Below are positions 1-8,343 of a stretch of DNA of 64,000 bases, piece after piece. Positions within the stretch are counted from its first letter, which is position 1; the number at the start of each line of letters is the position of its first letter. The notes under the pieces were generated by a model, which was not told the origin of the DNA, made no database searches, and worked only from the letters and a program-made list of their open reading frames with translations. The DNA comes from a virus. The translations under genes and the position numbers were made by a program. The stretch is from positions 1 to 64,000 of IMG/VR virus record IMGVR_UViG_3300008259_000347, one strand, 5' to 3'.

Positions 1-979
1 TTTTCTTCTGCGGAGCTTCGCCAGCGATAACTGCTGGTAAGTACTTTTCAAAGTTACTACGTAACTTAGTTGTATGTACACTTTCAAGCAATTCTGTCAT
101 AATAGCCTTTTGGCTTGTGGCCAAAGGACCTACTAATTCATCAACAATTGCCTTACGTTCTACACTCTCTTTTAACATTTTAACTTCTGCTTCTTTGCTT
201 TCTGAGATTAGGCGTGCTTCTGCTACAGCGTTTTTAGCAGCGGCAACTTCCAATTCTTTCATGTCTATGACTTTGAGCAATTTAGCTGTTTCTGATTTTT
301 CGCTTAGATAGCTGTTCTGATATTCACTAGCATACGCTTCAAAAATCTTACGACCGAAGTCGTTACGACGTGCGCTTTCAATATCTTCTTTTAGCTGGCC
401 AATCTCTTTGGTAAGAGTTTGTTCAACTGTATTTTCAACTAACTTAGCAGCACGTTTAATGAAATGTTCTTTCATTAACGCAAGAGCCTGACGGCCTTCG
501 CGTACTAAACGTACCTTTGTTTCTGCGATATCTTTTTTATCTGTATGGAACTCAGCGATTTCTTGAGCTAAAGCTTCTACTACAAAACGTTCAAGAGTTT
601 TAAACTTTTGAGCCATTTGTACTTGATCTTCGTGTAACTCACGGACTTCTGCTGCTAATTGGCGAGTAACAAACTCTTTCATTAGACCAGCATTTTGTCT
701 CATTGCTACAGCATACTTGGCCTTTTGTTCGGCAAGTTGCTTACGATCTTCCACAAATTCTACGATTTCTTCTGCTAAACGATCATTAAGCATACGATCG
801 ATTGCTTCGACCATAACTTGTTTGTCATGTTCGTAGCGTTGAGCAAATTCTTCGCGTAGTTGTTGTGTTACTTGTGTGCGATTCTCATTGATTCTCGCAT
901 CCCAAGCTTTTTCAATATCAGCTTTGATCTCTTCAGAAATCACATTGTTTTCAAATAAAGTTTTTAGTGCTTCCAACAT
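1..979 (-). CDS. gp22: Prohead core scaffolding protein, gp22-like (3' end outside window)
   Basis: Open from an ATG at 979 to the window edge, giving 326 codons without a stop. The product is almost entirely charged, Glu/Lys/Gln-rich helix with long coiled-coil character, as expected of the T4 gp22 scaffold that fills the prohead and is degraded by gp21. The name rests mainly on position: it lies directly downstream of the gp21 protease, exactly as in T4 (20-67-68-21-22-23). The major capsid gene gp23 would be expected next, beyond the left edge. A good ribosome site (GGAG) lies 7-10 bases before the start. Composition and order are seen; the role is inferred from synteny. Confidence 0.8.
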   Translation of the reverse strand, partial: MLEALKTLFENNVISEEIKADIEKAWDARINENRTQVTQQLREEFAQRYEHDKQVMVEAIDRMLNDRLAEEIVEFVEDRKQLAEQKAKYAVAMRQNAGLMKEFVTRQLAAEVRELHEDQVQMAQKFKTLERFVVEALAQEIAEFHTDKKDIAETKVRLVREGRQALALMKEHFIKRAAKLVENTVEQTLTKEIGQLKEDIESARRNDFGRKIFEAYASEYQNSYLSEKSETAKLLKVIDMKELEVAAAKNAVAEARLISESKEAEVKMLKESVERKAIVDELVGPLATSQKAIMTELLESVHTTKLRSNFEKYLPAVIAGEAPQKK

Positions 980-993
980 GTGATTCTCCTTTT

Positions 994-1617
994 TTATTGG
1001 AGTCCGCTTATTATTTTCAATAAGCTTTCTTTAAGATACTTCTGCGCCTTAGGATCATCCTGAACCTCTTTCGCTATGCGCAAGCTTCTATATCCGCCTT
1101 GATGATTCATCAAGTGTTCATAGATAGGTGTAGGATATGCCCCAGGAGCACTGGGTTGAGCCACCACATCGACTGTGATGATTTCAAAATCTTTTACGTG
1201 TCCGCTATTATCAACATCTCCGGATCCACGTGAAGAAACTCCCAACTTTACGCCGGATTCAAGCATAGTTTTCACTAGTTGACCCATTGGAGTTGGGAGT
1301 ACTTTTAATTTACCATAACCGTCTGCGCCTTCCATCCACATATTTGTGACCATATGGCACACACGATCAAGGTTGATTCTTAGGTCGTCTGGATGATCTA
1401 CTTCGCCTAGCACTGAATAGCCACCAGCAATTTGATCGTTCAGGGTTTTGACAGCCCTGGCAATCTCACTTGCAGGATAAACTCTCTGATTTTGATTCCG
1501 TTTATCGCCTTGAATGCAAATCCCTTTTAAGTAAAGGGACTTGCCGTTCATGCCTTCCTCGGACTCAACGACCATTTTTGCTTGGTCGAAACTCAGGATT
1601 TCACGAAGACTTTTCAT
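994..1617 (-). CDS. gp21: Prohead core protein protease gp21
   Basis: 207 residues from ATG 1617; an in-frame TTG at 1620 is one codon upstream, but AAGG spacing favours the ATG. Contains the two landmarks of the T4 prohead protease family (peptidase U9/S77): a GEVDHP block with the candidate catalytic His at residue 75, and a GVSSRGSG block with candidate nucleophile Ser128/129. A YPAS/RVYP segment precedes them. In T4 this serine protease cleaves scaffold and capsid proteins after (L/I)-x-E during head maturation. It sits between the acidic core protein and gp22-like scaffold, matching T4 order. Confidence 0.92.
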   Translation of the reverse strand: MKSLREILSFDQAKMVVESEEGMNGKSLYLKGICIQGDKRNQNQRVYPASEIARAVKTLNDQIAGGYSVLGEVDHPDDLRINLDRVCHMVTNMWMEGADGYGKLKVLPTPMGQLVKTMLESGVKLGVSSRGSGDVDNSGHVKDFEIITVDVVAQPSAPGAYPTPIYEHLMNHQGGYRSLRIAKEVQDDPKAQKYLKESLLKIISGLQ

Positions 1618-1627
1618 CAATTATACC

Positions 1628-2524
1628 TTATTTTGCGCGACTCTTTACACCGTTAAGAGGGCTACCAGCACTCTTATCACCATCGTCGCCACCTTTTGGT
1701 GAGCTTACTTTCTTAAGGTGCTTAACGCCAGCTTTACCGCCTGGAACATTTACGTTACCTGCGTTATCTTCCTTTGTTGATGGATTTGCTAATCCACCTT
1801 TTGTACCACCTGAAGTGCTTTCGCCACCAGCTACGATATTAGCAGCAGTGCCGCCCATGTCGTTTTTGCCAGCAACCATACTCTTTGTGTTTGCGCCGTC
1901 GTCGCCCATTTTTGCGTTAGCAACTTTCTCAATGTATTCGCGCATGAAGCTTACATCATCTGCCATGCCCATCTTCATTGGTTCTTCGTCGCCCATGTCC
2001 ATATCCATGTCATCACCGCCCATGTCCATATCCATGTCATCACCGCCCATGTCGTCGCCTTCGTCGCCCATCATTTTTTCAAATTCTGCACGTAAGTCGT
2101 CAATCGCATCTTCTAAATCAACCACACGATCTTCTAGATCGTCGCCGCCTTCTTCGTCGCCCATGTCCATGTCCATGTCGTCTTCGCCATCAGCAGAAAT
2201 GTCATCTAGTTGATCATCAGCTGGATCGCCGCCGATGTCGTCGTCGCCTTCGCCGAACGCAAAGTTTTCGTCCATTTCTTCATCGTCGTCGTCTTCTTTG
2301 GCTTCATCCATTTCTTCTTCATCGTCGTCGTCTTTGGCTTCATCCATTTCTTCATCTTCTTCTTTGTCGTCTTCTTCAGACATTTCAAAGTCTTCGGCTA
2401 AGATGTTTTCATAGATTTGGCGAGATTTTTCCACAACGATTTGATGGAAAATTTCTTTAGCTGCGTCTTGGTCTTCATTTACAAGATGCTCGAGCATCTG
2501 CTCGAATTTTGATCGATCAGTCAT
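1628..2524 (-). CDS. Highly acidic prohead core protein (gp67/gp68 position)
   Basis: 298 residues. After an N-terminal helical segment (residues about 1-45) the protein becomes extremely Asp/Glu/Met-rich, with MDEAK-plus-acidic repeats near residues 60-85 and two and a half copies of a nine-residue DDMDMDMGG unit near 160-180. The Gly/Ser/Lys-rich C-terminus is of different composition. It occupies the place of T4 core proteins gp67/gp68, between portal and protease, and T4-like phages carry acidic core components here. A strong ribosome site (AGGAGG) precedes ATG 2524. Possible gp21 targets of the form LxE occur in the N-terminal part. The precise T4 equivalent is not certain. Confidence 0.7.
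   Translation of the reverse strand: MTDRSKFEQMLEHLVNEDQDAAKEIFHQIVVEKSRQIYENILAEDFEMSEEDDKEEDEEMDEAKDDDDEEEMDEAKEDDDDEEMDENFAFGEGDDDIGGDPADDQLDDISADGEDDMDMDMGDEEGGDDLEDRVVDLEDAIDDLRAEFEKMMGDEGDDMGGDDMDMDMGGDDMDMDMGDEEPMKMGMADDVSFMREYIEKVANAKMGDDGANTKSMVAGKNDMGGTAANIVAGGESTSGGTKGGLANPSTKEDNAGNVNVPGGKAGVKHLKKVSSPKGGDDGDKSAGSPLNGVKSRAK
1992..2045. repeat. 27-bp in-frame tandem repeat (two perfect copies plus a partial)
   Basis: Perfect units at 1992-2018 and 2019-2045, followed by a partial third copy. Each encodes nine residues of the Asp/Met-rich tract of the acidic core protein. The length is a multiple of three, so the frame is kept, unlike the two other tandem duplications in this window. 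Confidence 0.9.
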
Positions 2525-2561
2525 TTTATCCTCCTATTAAGATTGTAAGGCTGTCAAATAT

Positions 2562-2569
2562 TATTTACA
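2562..2569 (-). promoter_or_regulatory. Candidate late promoter box (TGTAAATA)
   Basis: TGTAAATA on the minus strand, 38 bases before the acidic core protein start, sharing the TAAATA core seen before several structural genes here. T4 late promoters are TATAAATA boxes recognised by gp55. The box overlaps the 3' end of the upstream gene. Confidence 0.35.
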
Positions 2570-3134
2570 GAGAAACCCAAAAACCTAATTCCTCATAAGT
2601 CATGTGTCTAAAGTTAGCATAGGGCCATTCTAAATTATAATACTTAGAGTCAACAACTCTATAAAATTTTATAGACTTGTTTTGTTTTATAACTTGCTCT
2701 GTTTGTTTTTCCCAATTACCGTGATATGTTGCAGGATCTGTGCTTCTTCTATAGTTAGCAGTGTCAGCATACACATTGTTCAATAAGCCCTGAGCTCCAG
2801 TATAATCAAATCCGAATATATAAATTTCACTCGGTCGATGTTTACAGGCAAAGTCTAGTGCTGTAGGTCCAGAACTCCATCCTAGACTAGGACTAAAGTA
2901 TCTAAATCCGCTAAAATTTCTGTACTTTGCGTTAGGATTAGTCCACACTTCGTGCGTCTTGTGATAGCCACTTTTTTCTATTTCCACTATCATTTTTGGA
3001 TCAACAGCAATCAGATAGTCAGGTTCAAACTCTCTGTACAGAGCATTACAGCCATACACTTTGCCGTATTTTCTTAGTTCGTGTGGGTTAATATTAAGGC
3101 GGCTGCGGCCATTTCCTAATACAAAACTACGCAT
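2565..3134 (-). CDS. Sialyltransferase/DUF115-like putative glycosyltransferase
   Basis: 189 residues. The N-terminus has an LGNGRSR nucleotide-binding-type turn, followed by an NPHELRKYGKVYGCNALYRE segment and DYLIAVDP. In the middle is SEIYIFGFDYTG. This pattern (GNGxS, 'x-C-N', then IYIxGxDY) resembles the GT-A-like fold of bacterial sialyltransferases (GT42) and DUF115/MptE-like proteins. That comparison is from memory of the families, not a search. It is inserted between portal and core genes with an AAGGAAA ribosome site. It may glycosylate a head component or be a passenger. The fold is a moderate inference; the substrate is unknown. Confidence 0.5.
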   Translation of the reverse strand: MRSFVLGNGRSRLNINPHELRKYGKVYGCNALYREFEPDYLIAVDPKMIVEIEKSGYHKTHEVWTNPNAKYRNFSGFRYFSPSLGWSSGPTALDFACKHRPSEIYIFGFDYTGAQGLLNNVYADTANYRRSTDPATYHGNWEKQTEQVIKQNKSIKFYRVVDSKYYNLEWPYANFRHMTYEELGFWVSL

Positions 3135-3156
3135 TAAAATTTCCTTTTAATGGTAA

Positions 3157-3396
3157 TTATGCCGCAGGCTGTGGAGGTGTTTTATACATGGCTTCAATGA
3201 ATTCTAATTCTTTTTCTTGTTCAAGAATATGTGCTTCACTGGCCTTACGTAGTTCATTTATTTGACTTAATGTTAGTCTTGTTTTACGTGTATCACTTCT
3301 TTCTATAGTTGTAGAATCGTGTTGCGGCTGGTAGCGCATGTCATTGGCTATGGCACGTAAATCTTTATCAACGTAAAATAACTCGCGTAGTATCAT
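3157..3396 (-). CDS. Small hypothetical protein beside the portal gene
   Basis: 79 residues, helical and highly charged (Arg/Glu/Lys), ending in a Pro-rich PPQPAA tail. It starts 8 bases after the portal stop in a CATAAATATTATT context without a clear Shine-Dalgarno, so translation may be coupled to the portal gene. I do not recognise a family. Position suggests a head-assembly accessory protein; this is inference from context only. Confidence 0.6.
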   Translation of the reverse strand: MILRELFYVDKDLRAIANDMRYQPQHDSTTIERSDTRKTRLTLSQINELRKASEAHILEQEKELEFIEAMYKTPPQPAA

Positions 3397-3404
3397 AATA
3401 ATAT

Positions 3405-5117
3405 TTATGCGGGAGCGGCAGGCGCAGGCGCGGCTGGAGCAGCTGGAGCAGGAGGCATTCCACCTGCGGCCATGTCAGGTGGAGCAGCAGCGTCAGCATT
3501 AGCTGTCATGTCAGCACTAATACCTGCTTGACTTACACCAGCACCTCGAAGTTCTGCTACACTATCTGTTGGTGTTGGCTTGGCTTTGCCGTTCTCTTCT
3601 GCCCATAGACGTTCGTTTTCAGCGATTTCTTCGTCTGTTAGTCCTAGGAATCGTTTAAGAGCAAAACGTTTACTGATCGTCGGCACCTGACTCATAGTCT
3701 GATAAGTTGGCGCACGAGCAGTATCTAGTTCACTCTGTCTTGTGGCTGCGAAATTTTGTGGCGGTTCAAATTTTAAATCAAATAAACTAGTATCTATATT
3801 AACGCCACGCTCTTTTAGATACAATTTAAATTCTGTATCAAATATTTCTGTCATTAGATTTTGTAACCTAATACAGTAGTTGTTAAATCTTAATTCTTGA
3901 ATATAAGCAGTACCCACTCTGCCATCGTTATATTGGCTTTGACTGTCGTCTGCTCCGGTAGGCAAATAGCTACTTGGAATTCTTAGGCCGCGGAATAACT
4001 TGTTTGTGAAATACTTTAAGTCATCAATTTCACCTAGGTTTGTTCCGCCTGGCAGTGTTTCTACTTTTGAACCTCTACCTTCTGCTGTTTGTGGGAAGAA
4101 ATAGTCTTCGTTAATTGATAAAGGATTATAGGCTGAGTCAATAACATTAGTAGTGCCGCCAACAGCAGAAGGAATTCTTCTTTGATGTATTTCATTTTTT
4201 ACCCTCTCTACAAAGCTCATGGCCAAGTGACTGGGCATATTACCTACATCAATATAAAAAATTCTACGCTCAGGAGCACGTTGGATACGATAGATAATAA
4301 TAGCATCTTCTAGCAGTTCTTTCTGCTTGAATACCTTGAACACTGTTTCTAATAAACTGTTACCAAAAGGATAATTGTTATCTAATCCTTCGCTTAAACT
4401 GATGTGAACTACGTGTTTTGCGTCAACTGCTAGTTCGTTTTCGTTGTTTTGAAAACGTGTACCTGGACTGATAGGATAAGCACTGGCTTGTCCTCTAGCG
4501 GCAGCTCCGCCGGCAACATAAGCAGTGCCTCGATTGTTTGAATTAGTAGTGTTAGGATTAATAGTTGTTACTGTGAGATCTTGAAAATTAGGATTCAAAT
4601 CTCTAATAACATATTGCTCTGGCTTCTTGCCTTCGCTTTCGTTGACAATAACCTTGGTAATCTTACCTGGATCAACATGAAACCATTTTTTATCTTCTGG
4701 GTCTCTGATAAAAAAAGCATCTCCGTATTTGAATACATTACGCACAATTCTAAAAATACGTGTGTCAAATTTTTGTATCTTACTCCATTGTTGTAAGTAC
4801 TCTCGTAAAATTTGAATTTCACTGTTAGTGGCCTTTTGTTTATAATAAAAATGAAAAGGTGTTTGATTCTCTTTATTTTTCTGACTACAGAATTCGCTGA
4901 GAATATCCAAGGCAGCATTTACTTCGCTGTCCATGTCCATGGTATCATATTGTAAGTAACGATCAATACGATTAGGGGCACCAGTATATACATCTGGTAA
5001 AAAACTTGAATAGTTTGTACGAGCCGGGCCAGCACTACGTCCAGTCATACTCATAGGACTGTAGTTACTAGAATCCTTGTTTACCTGTACAGGAGTAAAA
5101 TATTTCTTCCAACTCAT
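3405..5117 (-). CDS. gp20: Portal vertex protein gp20
   Basis: 570 residues against 524 in T4. Carries the T4 portal layout: an N-terminal part with the RIDRYLQYDTMDMDSEVNAAL segment typical of gp20, the central LEDAIIIYRIQRAPERRIFYIDVGNMP block, then DDLKYFTNKLFRGLRIPSSYLP. All are hallmarks of T4-like portals used as marine phage markers. The C-terminal 40 residues are an Ala/Pro low-complexity tail. The portal forms the dodecameric ring for DNA packaging and neck attachment. ATG 5117 follows the previous stop by 3 bases, suggesting translational coupling. Confidence 0.95.
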   Translation of the reverse strand: MSWKKYFTPVQVNKDSSNYSPMSMTGRSAGPARTNYSSFLPDVYTGAPNRIDRYLQYDTMDMDSEVNAALDILSEFCSQKNKENQTPFHFYYKQKATNSEIQILREYLQQWSKIQKFDTRIFRIVRNVFKYGDAFFIRDPEDKKWFHVDPGKITKVIVNESEGKKPEQYVIRDLNPNFQDLTVTTINPNTTNSNNRGTAYVAGGAAARGQASAYPISPGTRFQNNENELAVDAKHVVHISLSEGLDNNYPFGNSLLETVFKVFKQKELLEDAIIIYRIQRAPERRIFYIDVGNMPSHLAMSFVERVKNEIHQRRIPSAVGGTTNVIDSAYNPLSINEDYFFPQTAEGRGSKVETLPGGTNLGEIDDLKYFTNKLFRGLRIPSSYLPTGADDSQSQYNDGRVGTAYIQELRFNNYCIRLQNLMTEIFDTEFKLYLKERGVNIDTSLFDLKFEPPQNFAATRQSELDTARAPTYQTMSQVPTISKRFALKRFLGLTDEEIAENERLWAEENGKAKPTPTDSVAELRGAGVSQAGISADMTANADAAAPPDMAAGGMPPAPAAPAAPAPAAPA

Positions 5118-5120
5118 TGA

Positions 5121-7457
5121 TTAGCTCGCATAAACGTCTTTGCCATTGGCCTTAGTAGCCTTAATTTGTCGTTGTCCAAGATCTTTTTGGACGTCAATTA
5201 GCGTAGTGACCTTAGTATTTAATTGATTTAACGCCACAACTACGTCGTTAAGAGTTGATTCTTTACCTGTGGCAGCAGGAGGTTTAGCTGCGTCTGGTTT
5301 CTTTTCTTCTGGTTTAGCTGCTGTAGTAGCAGGTGGTGTGGCAGGTGCTGATGGTTGTGTAGTACTAGCAGCTTTCTTTTCTTCTTCTTTCTTTTTGATT
5401 TCAGTAGGAATCTCAGCAGCTCTTTCTTTAATTTGGCTAGTAATTGGCATGCCATACTGATCAAACTTTAAGCTTTTCATATCTACTTTGTCCCGATATG
5501 AAGAACTAATATTAGCGTTAACAGTCTCACCCATTTTCTTAAGATCAATGTTACCAGTCTTAGGTGCTCCTGCCATTATGGCTGCTCTTTTTTGTTCGTC
5601 TAAGTCGTTGCCGCTAGTCTTAGGAGCACCTGCCGAGATTGCTGATTTTTTTAGTTCATCTAACTTACTCAGCTGAGTAGTATCCATTACTCCTGATTTA
5701 GGTACAGCTTTCATAGCTCCTTCTAATGTATTCTGAACCAAGGAATTTATATCTTTTGGAGTCATTATGGCTTCCATGCCATGTAACATCATAGGAGTAC
5801 CAGCACCAAAATTTTCTAGCATAGACCCTGTCATAGTAAGAGATCCTTGACTTCTGCTTCCTTTGGGCTGTGTTTCGGCTAACTGTTTTACTTTTTCTAC
5901 AGCAGCTTCGGCTACTTTTTTAACTGCTGGAATAGTTTCATCTATAAGTTTATGTGTAGCTTTGTTGACGGCTCCTGCGCTTTGTAAGAATCCATCAGCT
6001 TCTTTAAATCCTGCATTACCTCCAATATCTATTTCAGATTTTGCTTTCTGTGCAACTGTGGCTTTTTCCATTCCTGGTCGATCTTTAATCATTCCGCCTA
6101 GTGTTCCGTCAGCTCTAAAAGCTGTATTAGCTAGACCTTCTAAGGCTTTGTTTACTTGTCCTTGTATAGGTTGAACAAATTTTTCATTCAATACACTTTG
6201 AACATCGCCTATTCTACCTGTGAGACCTGCTAAAGCTTTAGAAGTAGCATCAACTGGTTGAGCTGTACCTGTTGCGTCTTTGCGCATGCCAGCTTGCGCC
6301 ATTTCTATTTCTTCCATAGCTTTTTTGGCAGCTGCAGCATATCCTTCCTTTGTTTTTAAGTCTATGTTGTTAGCAGCAGCAGTTTTTTCTATAGTTCGAA
6401 CAAAATCAATTTGTTTAGAAGCACCTTCATTAAGAGTTTTACTATAAGTGCCGCCAGCATCGCCTAATGTCATTGCTTGTAACTTTGTGACATCATTCAT
6501 ATCTTTAGTGGCTGCTGCCATCAAATCGAGTCTATGTTTATTACCTTGTTCTTCTCTTTGAGCAGCAGTTAGCGTCCTGTCAGCAGCGGTGTCGGCCATC
6601 TTTTTAGCAGCATTGGCTTGATCTTTATTAATTGCTGCTTGGGTAGCAGCTTCTTTAGTCATGATTTGACCTGTGGCGAATATTTCTTTAAACATTTGCC
6701 CTTGGCCCAATACTTGTGCTTCGTGAAGTTGCTGTCTGGCATTTGCTTCAAATTTAGCAGCTTCCTCTGCACTCATACCTTGAGTTTTTAATCTTATAGC
6801 AGCTTCGAATTGCATGTCTGCTTGCTGCTTTTTCATCATTTCTGCTTGCTCTGCTCTACTTTTTCCTGTGAGTTTGCTCAAGGCGTCCATTTCATTTGCT
6901 AATTTCATCGCATTATTAGCAGCAACAGACTGCATTTCTTGATCGTCTTTGAATTTTCCTCTTAGTGTAACGCCTTGTAGTGCTAAAACTTCGTTAATAT
7001 CTCTAGTAGTAAATCCCATAGCACGTAACTGATCAGTTGCTTTGGAATTATTGTCAAAGAAACTTTTACTGGCAGCAGCAAATCCTTCAGCACTATTAGT
7101 TAGGTTTGTTCCAAATCCTTTTAATATACCGTCCTTTTGAAAACTAAGAAATGATTCTTCCATTTCTTTAGTGCTCATTCTCATACCAACCGCAGCATTA
7201 CTCATGGCAAACAAGTCACCGCTGAAGTTCATGCCTGCTTTAGACAAGTTTTGATACATGTCTGCGCTTTCTGCTACATTTTTCTTGAGAGCTTCAGCTG
7301 AGGTAAACATCACAGATCCGGCTTTTTTGATACCATCTATGGTCATATCAAGTTTGCTCTCGGTATCGCCGCCACCGCCGCCAGAACTGCTTCCGCGTTT
7401 ACGGTCTCTTTTTAGCTCTTCGATCAGTGCGTCAAGTTTGGCATCAGTACTAGACAT
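5121..7457 (-). CDS. Tape-measure-like tail protein
   Basis: 778 residues from ATG 7457 (MSSTDAKL). A longer in-frame start at 7523 would add 22 hydrophobic residues and run into the divergent promoter region, so I prefer 7457. Mostly Ala/Lys/Glu/Met-rich helix. The C-terminal third carries ENFGAGTPMMLHGMEAIM, a motif of the kind common near the C-terminus of tape measure proteins, then a Lys/Pro/Ala-rich linker and a helical tail. In T4 the tape measure is gp29 (590 residues), encoded among baseplate hub genes; here the gene is beside the portal. An internal head protein is the alternative. A late-type box lies 42 bases upstream. Confidence 0.6.
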   Translation of the reverse strand: MSSTDAKLDALIEELKRDRKRGSSSGGGGGDTESKLDMTIDGIKKAGSVMFTSAEALKKNVAESADMYQNLSKAGMNFSGDLFAMSNAAVGMRMSTKEMEESFLSFQKDGILKGFGTNLTNSAEGFAAASKSFFDNNSKATDQLRAMGFTTRDINEVLALQGVTLRGKFKDDQEMQSVAANNAMKLANEMDALSKLTGKSRAEQAEMMKKQQADMQFEAAIRLKTQGMSAEEAAKFEANARQQLHEAQVLGQGQMFKEIFATGQIMTKEAATQAAINKDQANAAKKMADTAADRTLTAAQREEQGNKHRLDLMAAATKDMNDVTKLQAMTLGDAGGTYSKTLNEGASKQIDFVRTIEKTAAANNIDLKTKEGYAAAAKKAMEEIEMAQAGMRKDATGTAQPVDATSKALAGLTGRIGDVQSVLNEKFVQPIQGQVNKALEGLANTAFRADGTLGGMIKDRPGMEKATVAQKAKSEIDIGGNAGFKEADGFLQSAGAVNKATHKLIDETIPAVKKVAEAAVEKVKQLAETQPKGSRSQGSLTMTGSMLENFGAGTPMMLHGMEAIMTPKDINSLVQNTLEGAMKAVPKSGVMDTTQLSKLDELKKSAISAGAPKTSGNDLDEQKRAAIMAGAPKTGNIDLKKMGETVNANISSSYRDKVDMKSLKFDQYGMPITSQIKERAAEIPTEIKKKEEEKKAASTTQPSAPATPPATTAAKPEEKKPDAAKPPAATGKESTLNDVVVALNQLNTKVTTLIDVQKDLGQRQIKATKANGKDVYAS

Positions 7458-7481
7458 ATTTTTTTTCCTAAAAAATGCGTA

Positions 7482-7489
7482 TATAAATA
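7482..7489 (+). promoter_or_regulatory. T4-type late promoter box TATAAATA for gp26
   Basis: Exact match to the T4 late promoter consensus, ending 26 bases before the gp26 ATG, a suitable distance for a short leader. It lies in the divergent 58-bp gap with an oppositely oriented GATAAATA. Confidence 0.7.
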
Positions 7490-7498
7490 CATTTAATA

Positions 7499-7506
7499 TA
7501 TTTATC
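7499..7506 (-). promoter_or_regulatory. Candidate late promoter box GATAAATA (leftward)
   Basis: GATAAATA on the minus strand, 42 bases before the tape-measure-like start at 7457. One mismatch to TATAAATA. Together with 7482-7489 it makes a divergent late promoter pair serving both directions. Confidence 0.5.
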
Positions 7507-7515
7507 GGATGAAAA

Positions 7516-8343
7516 ATGAGCAATACTAACCCGTTACAACAGTACTTTAGACAGCCTAAAATCTTTATTAGCTTACCTAGTAAAGGTTTATATTACGCTT
7601 CAGGTAGTTTCCAAGGAGACTATAACAATGTTCCAATCATGTCTATGACAGGCATGGATGAAATTTTAATGAAAACTCCAGACGCCCTGTTTAATGGAGA
7701 AGCTGCGTTTAAAGTTATCGAAAGTTGCTGCCCGTTTGTAAAAAATGCTAGGCAAATACCTAGCACAGACGTAGACACATTTTTAACTGCTATAAGAATT
7801 GCTACTTACGGCAATATACTAAACATAAGTCAAGATTGTAAACAATGTGGGGCTGAAAACGATTATGAATTCGATTTACAAAATACAGTTACATATTTTC
7901 AAAATCTTAGATTTATAAACGAAATAAAGATAGACGATACTCTTACTATTAGTATACGACCTCTAAGCTACGAGCAAATAAACTATTTTGGTTTAGAAAA
8001 TTTTAAACTTCAAAAAACAGTAGCACAAGCTTATAATATCACTGACGAAGAAGAAAAAATTCGTATAACAGATCAAGTGTTTGCTGATTTAAGCGAACTA
8101 CAATTAGCCTTATACTTGGCATCCATCGAACAAGTAAAGATTAATAATCAAATAGTTACAGATCAAGAACATATTTACGAGTGGTTAAAAAATATGGACC
8201 GTGATGTGTTTAATTTGATCAAGTCTAAACTCGAAGCTAATAAAAGCCAATGGGAAATTTCAGAACAACCTGTTAAATGCGGTCAATGTGAAGCGGACAA
8301 TATTATCAAACCAATTTTGGATCAAACAAATTTTTTCGTTTAA
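7516..8343 (+). CDS. gp26: Baseplate hub/assembly protein gp26
   Basis: 275 residues in the zero frame. N-terminus PKIFISLPSKGLYY and the central MSMTGMDEILMKTPDALF match the T4 gp26 / T4_baseplate family. Two CxxC pairs (Cys108/111 and Cys255/258) could bind zinc. In T4, gp26 is needed for hub assembly. The frame ends in AAT TTT TTC GTT TAA; the run of As and Ts before the stop forms overlapping slippery heptamers, and a long -1-frame extension follows (see 8328 and 8337). The 275-residue form is then the normal product, with a frameshifted form of about 351 residues expected as a minority. Confidence 0.85.
   Translation: MSNTNPLQQYFRQPKIFISLPSKGLYYASGSFQGDYNNVPIMSMTGMDEILMKTPDALFNGEAAFKVIESCCPFVKNARQIPSTDVDTFLTAIRIATYGNILNISQDCKQCGAENDYEFDLQNTVTYFQNLRFINEIKIDDTLTISIRPLSYEQINYFGLENFKLQKTVAQAYNITDEEEKIRITDQVFADLSELQLALYLASIEQVKINNQIVTDQEHIYEWLKNMDRDVFNLIKSKLEANKSQWEISEQPVKCGQCEADNIIKPILDQTNFFV
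8328..8337 (+). promoter_or_regulatory. Probable -1 programmed ribosomal frameshift site
   Basis: AAATTTTTTC just before the gp26 stop contains two overlapping slippery heptamers read in the gp26 frame as A-AAT-TTT and T-TTT-TTC. A -1 slip at either moves ribosomes into the frame open to 8570. Layout resembles the conserved -1 frameshift in phage tail assembly chaperone genes (lambda G/GT type). No stimulatory structure was modelled. Confidence 0.65.

Noticed and set aside
1992-2045. CRISPR-like repeats
   Set aside because: Units are adjacent without spacers, are in frame and encode protein repeats.
1470-2460. Long plus-strand frames opposite the acidic core protein (Ser/Pro-, Arg/His- or Phe-rich)
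   Set aside because: Low-complexity shadow frames of the acidic gene's codons; no ribosome site and antisense to a clearly coding frame.
3394-3410. CATAAATA before the small gene at 3396, and AATAAATA before 9986 and 20301, as late promoters
   Set aside because: They lie only 5-7 bases before the start codon, leaving no room for a transcript start and leader.
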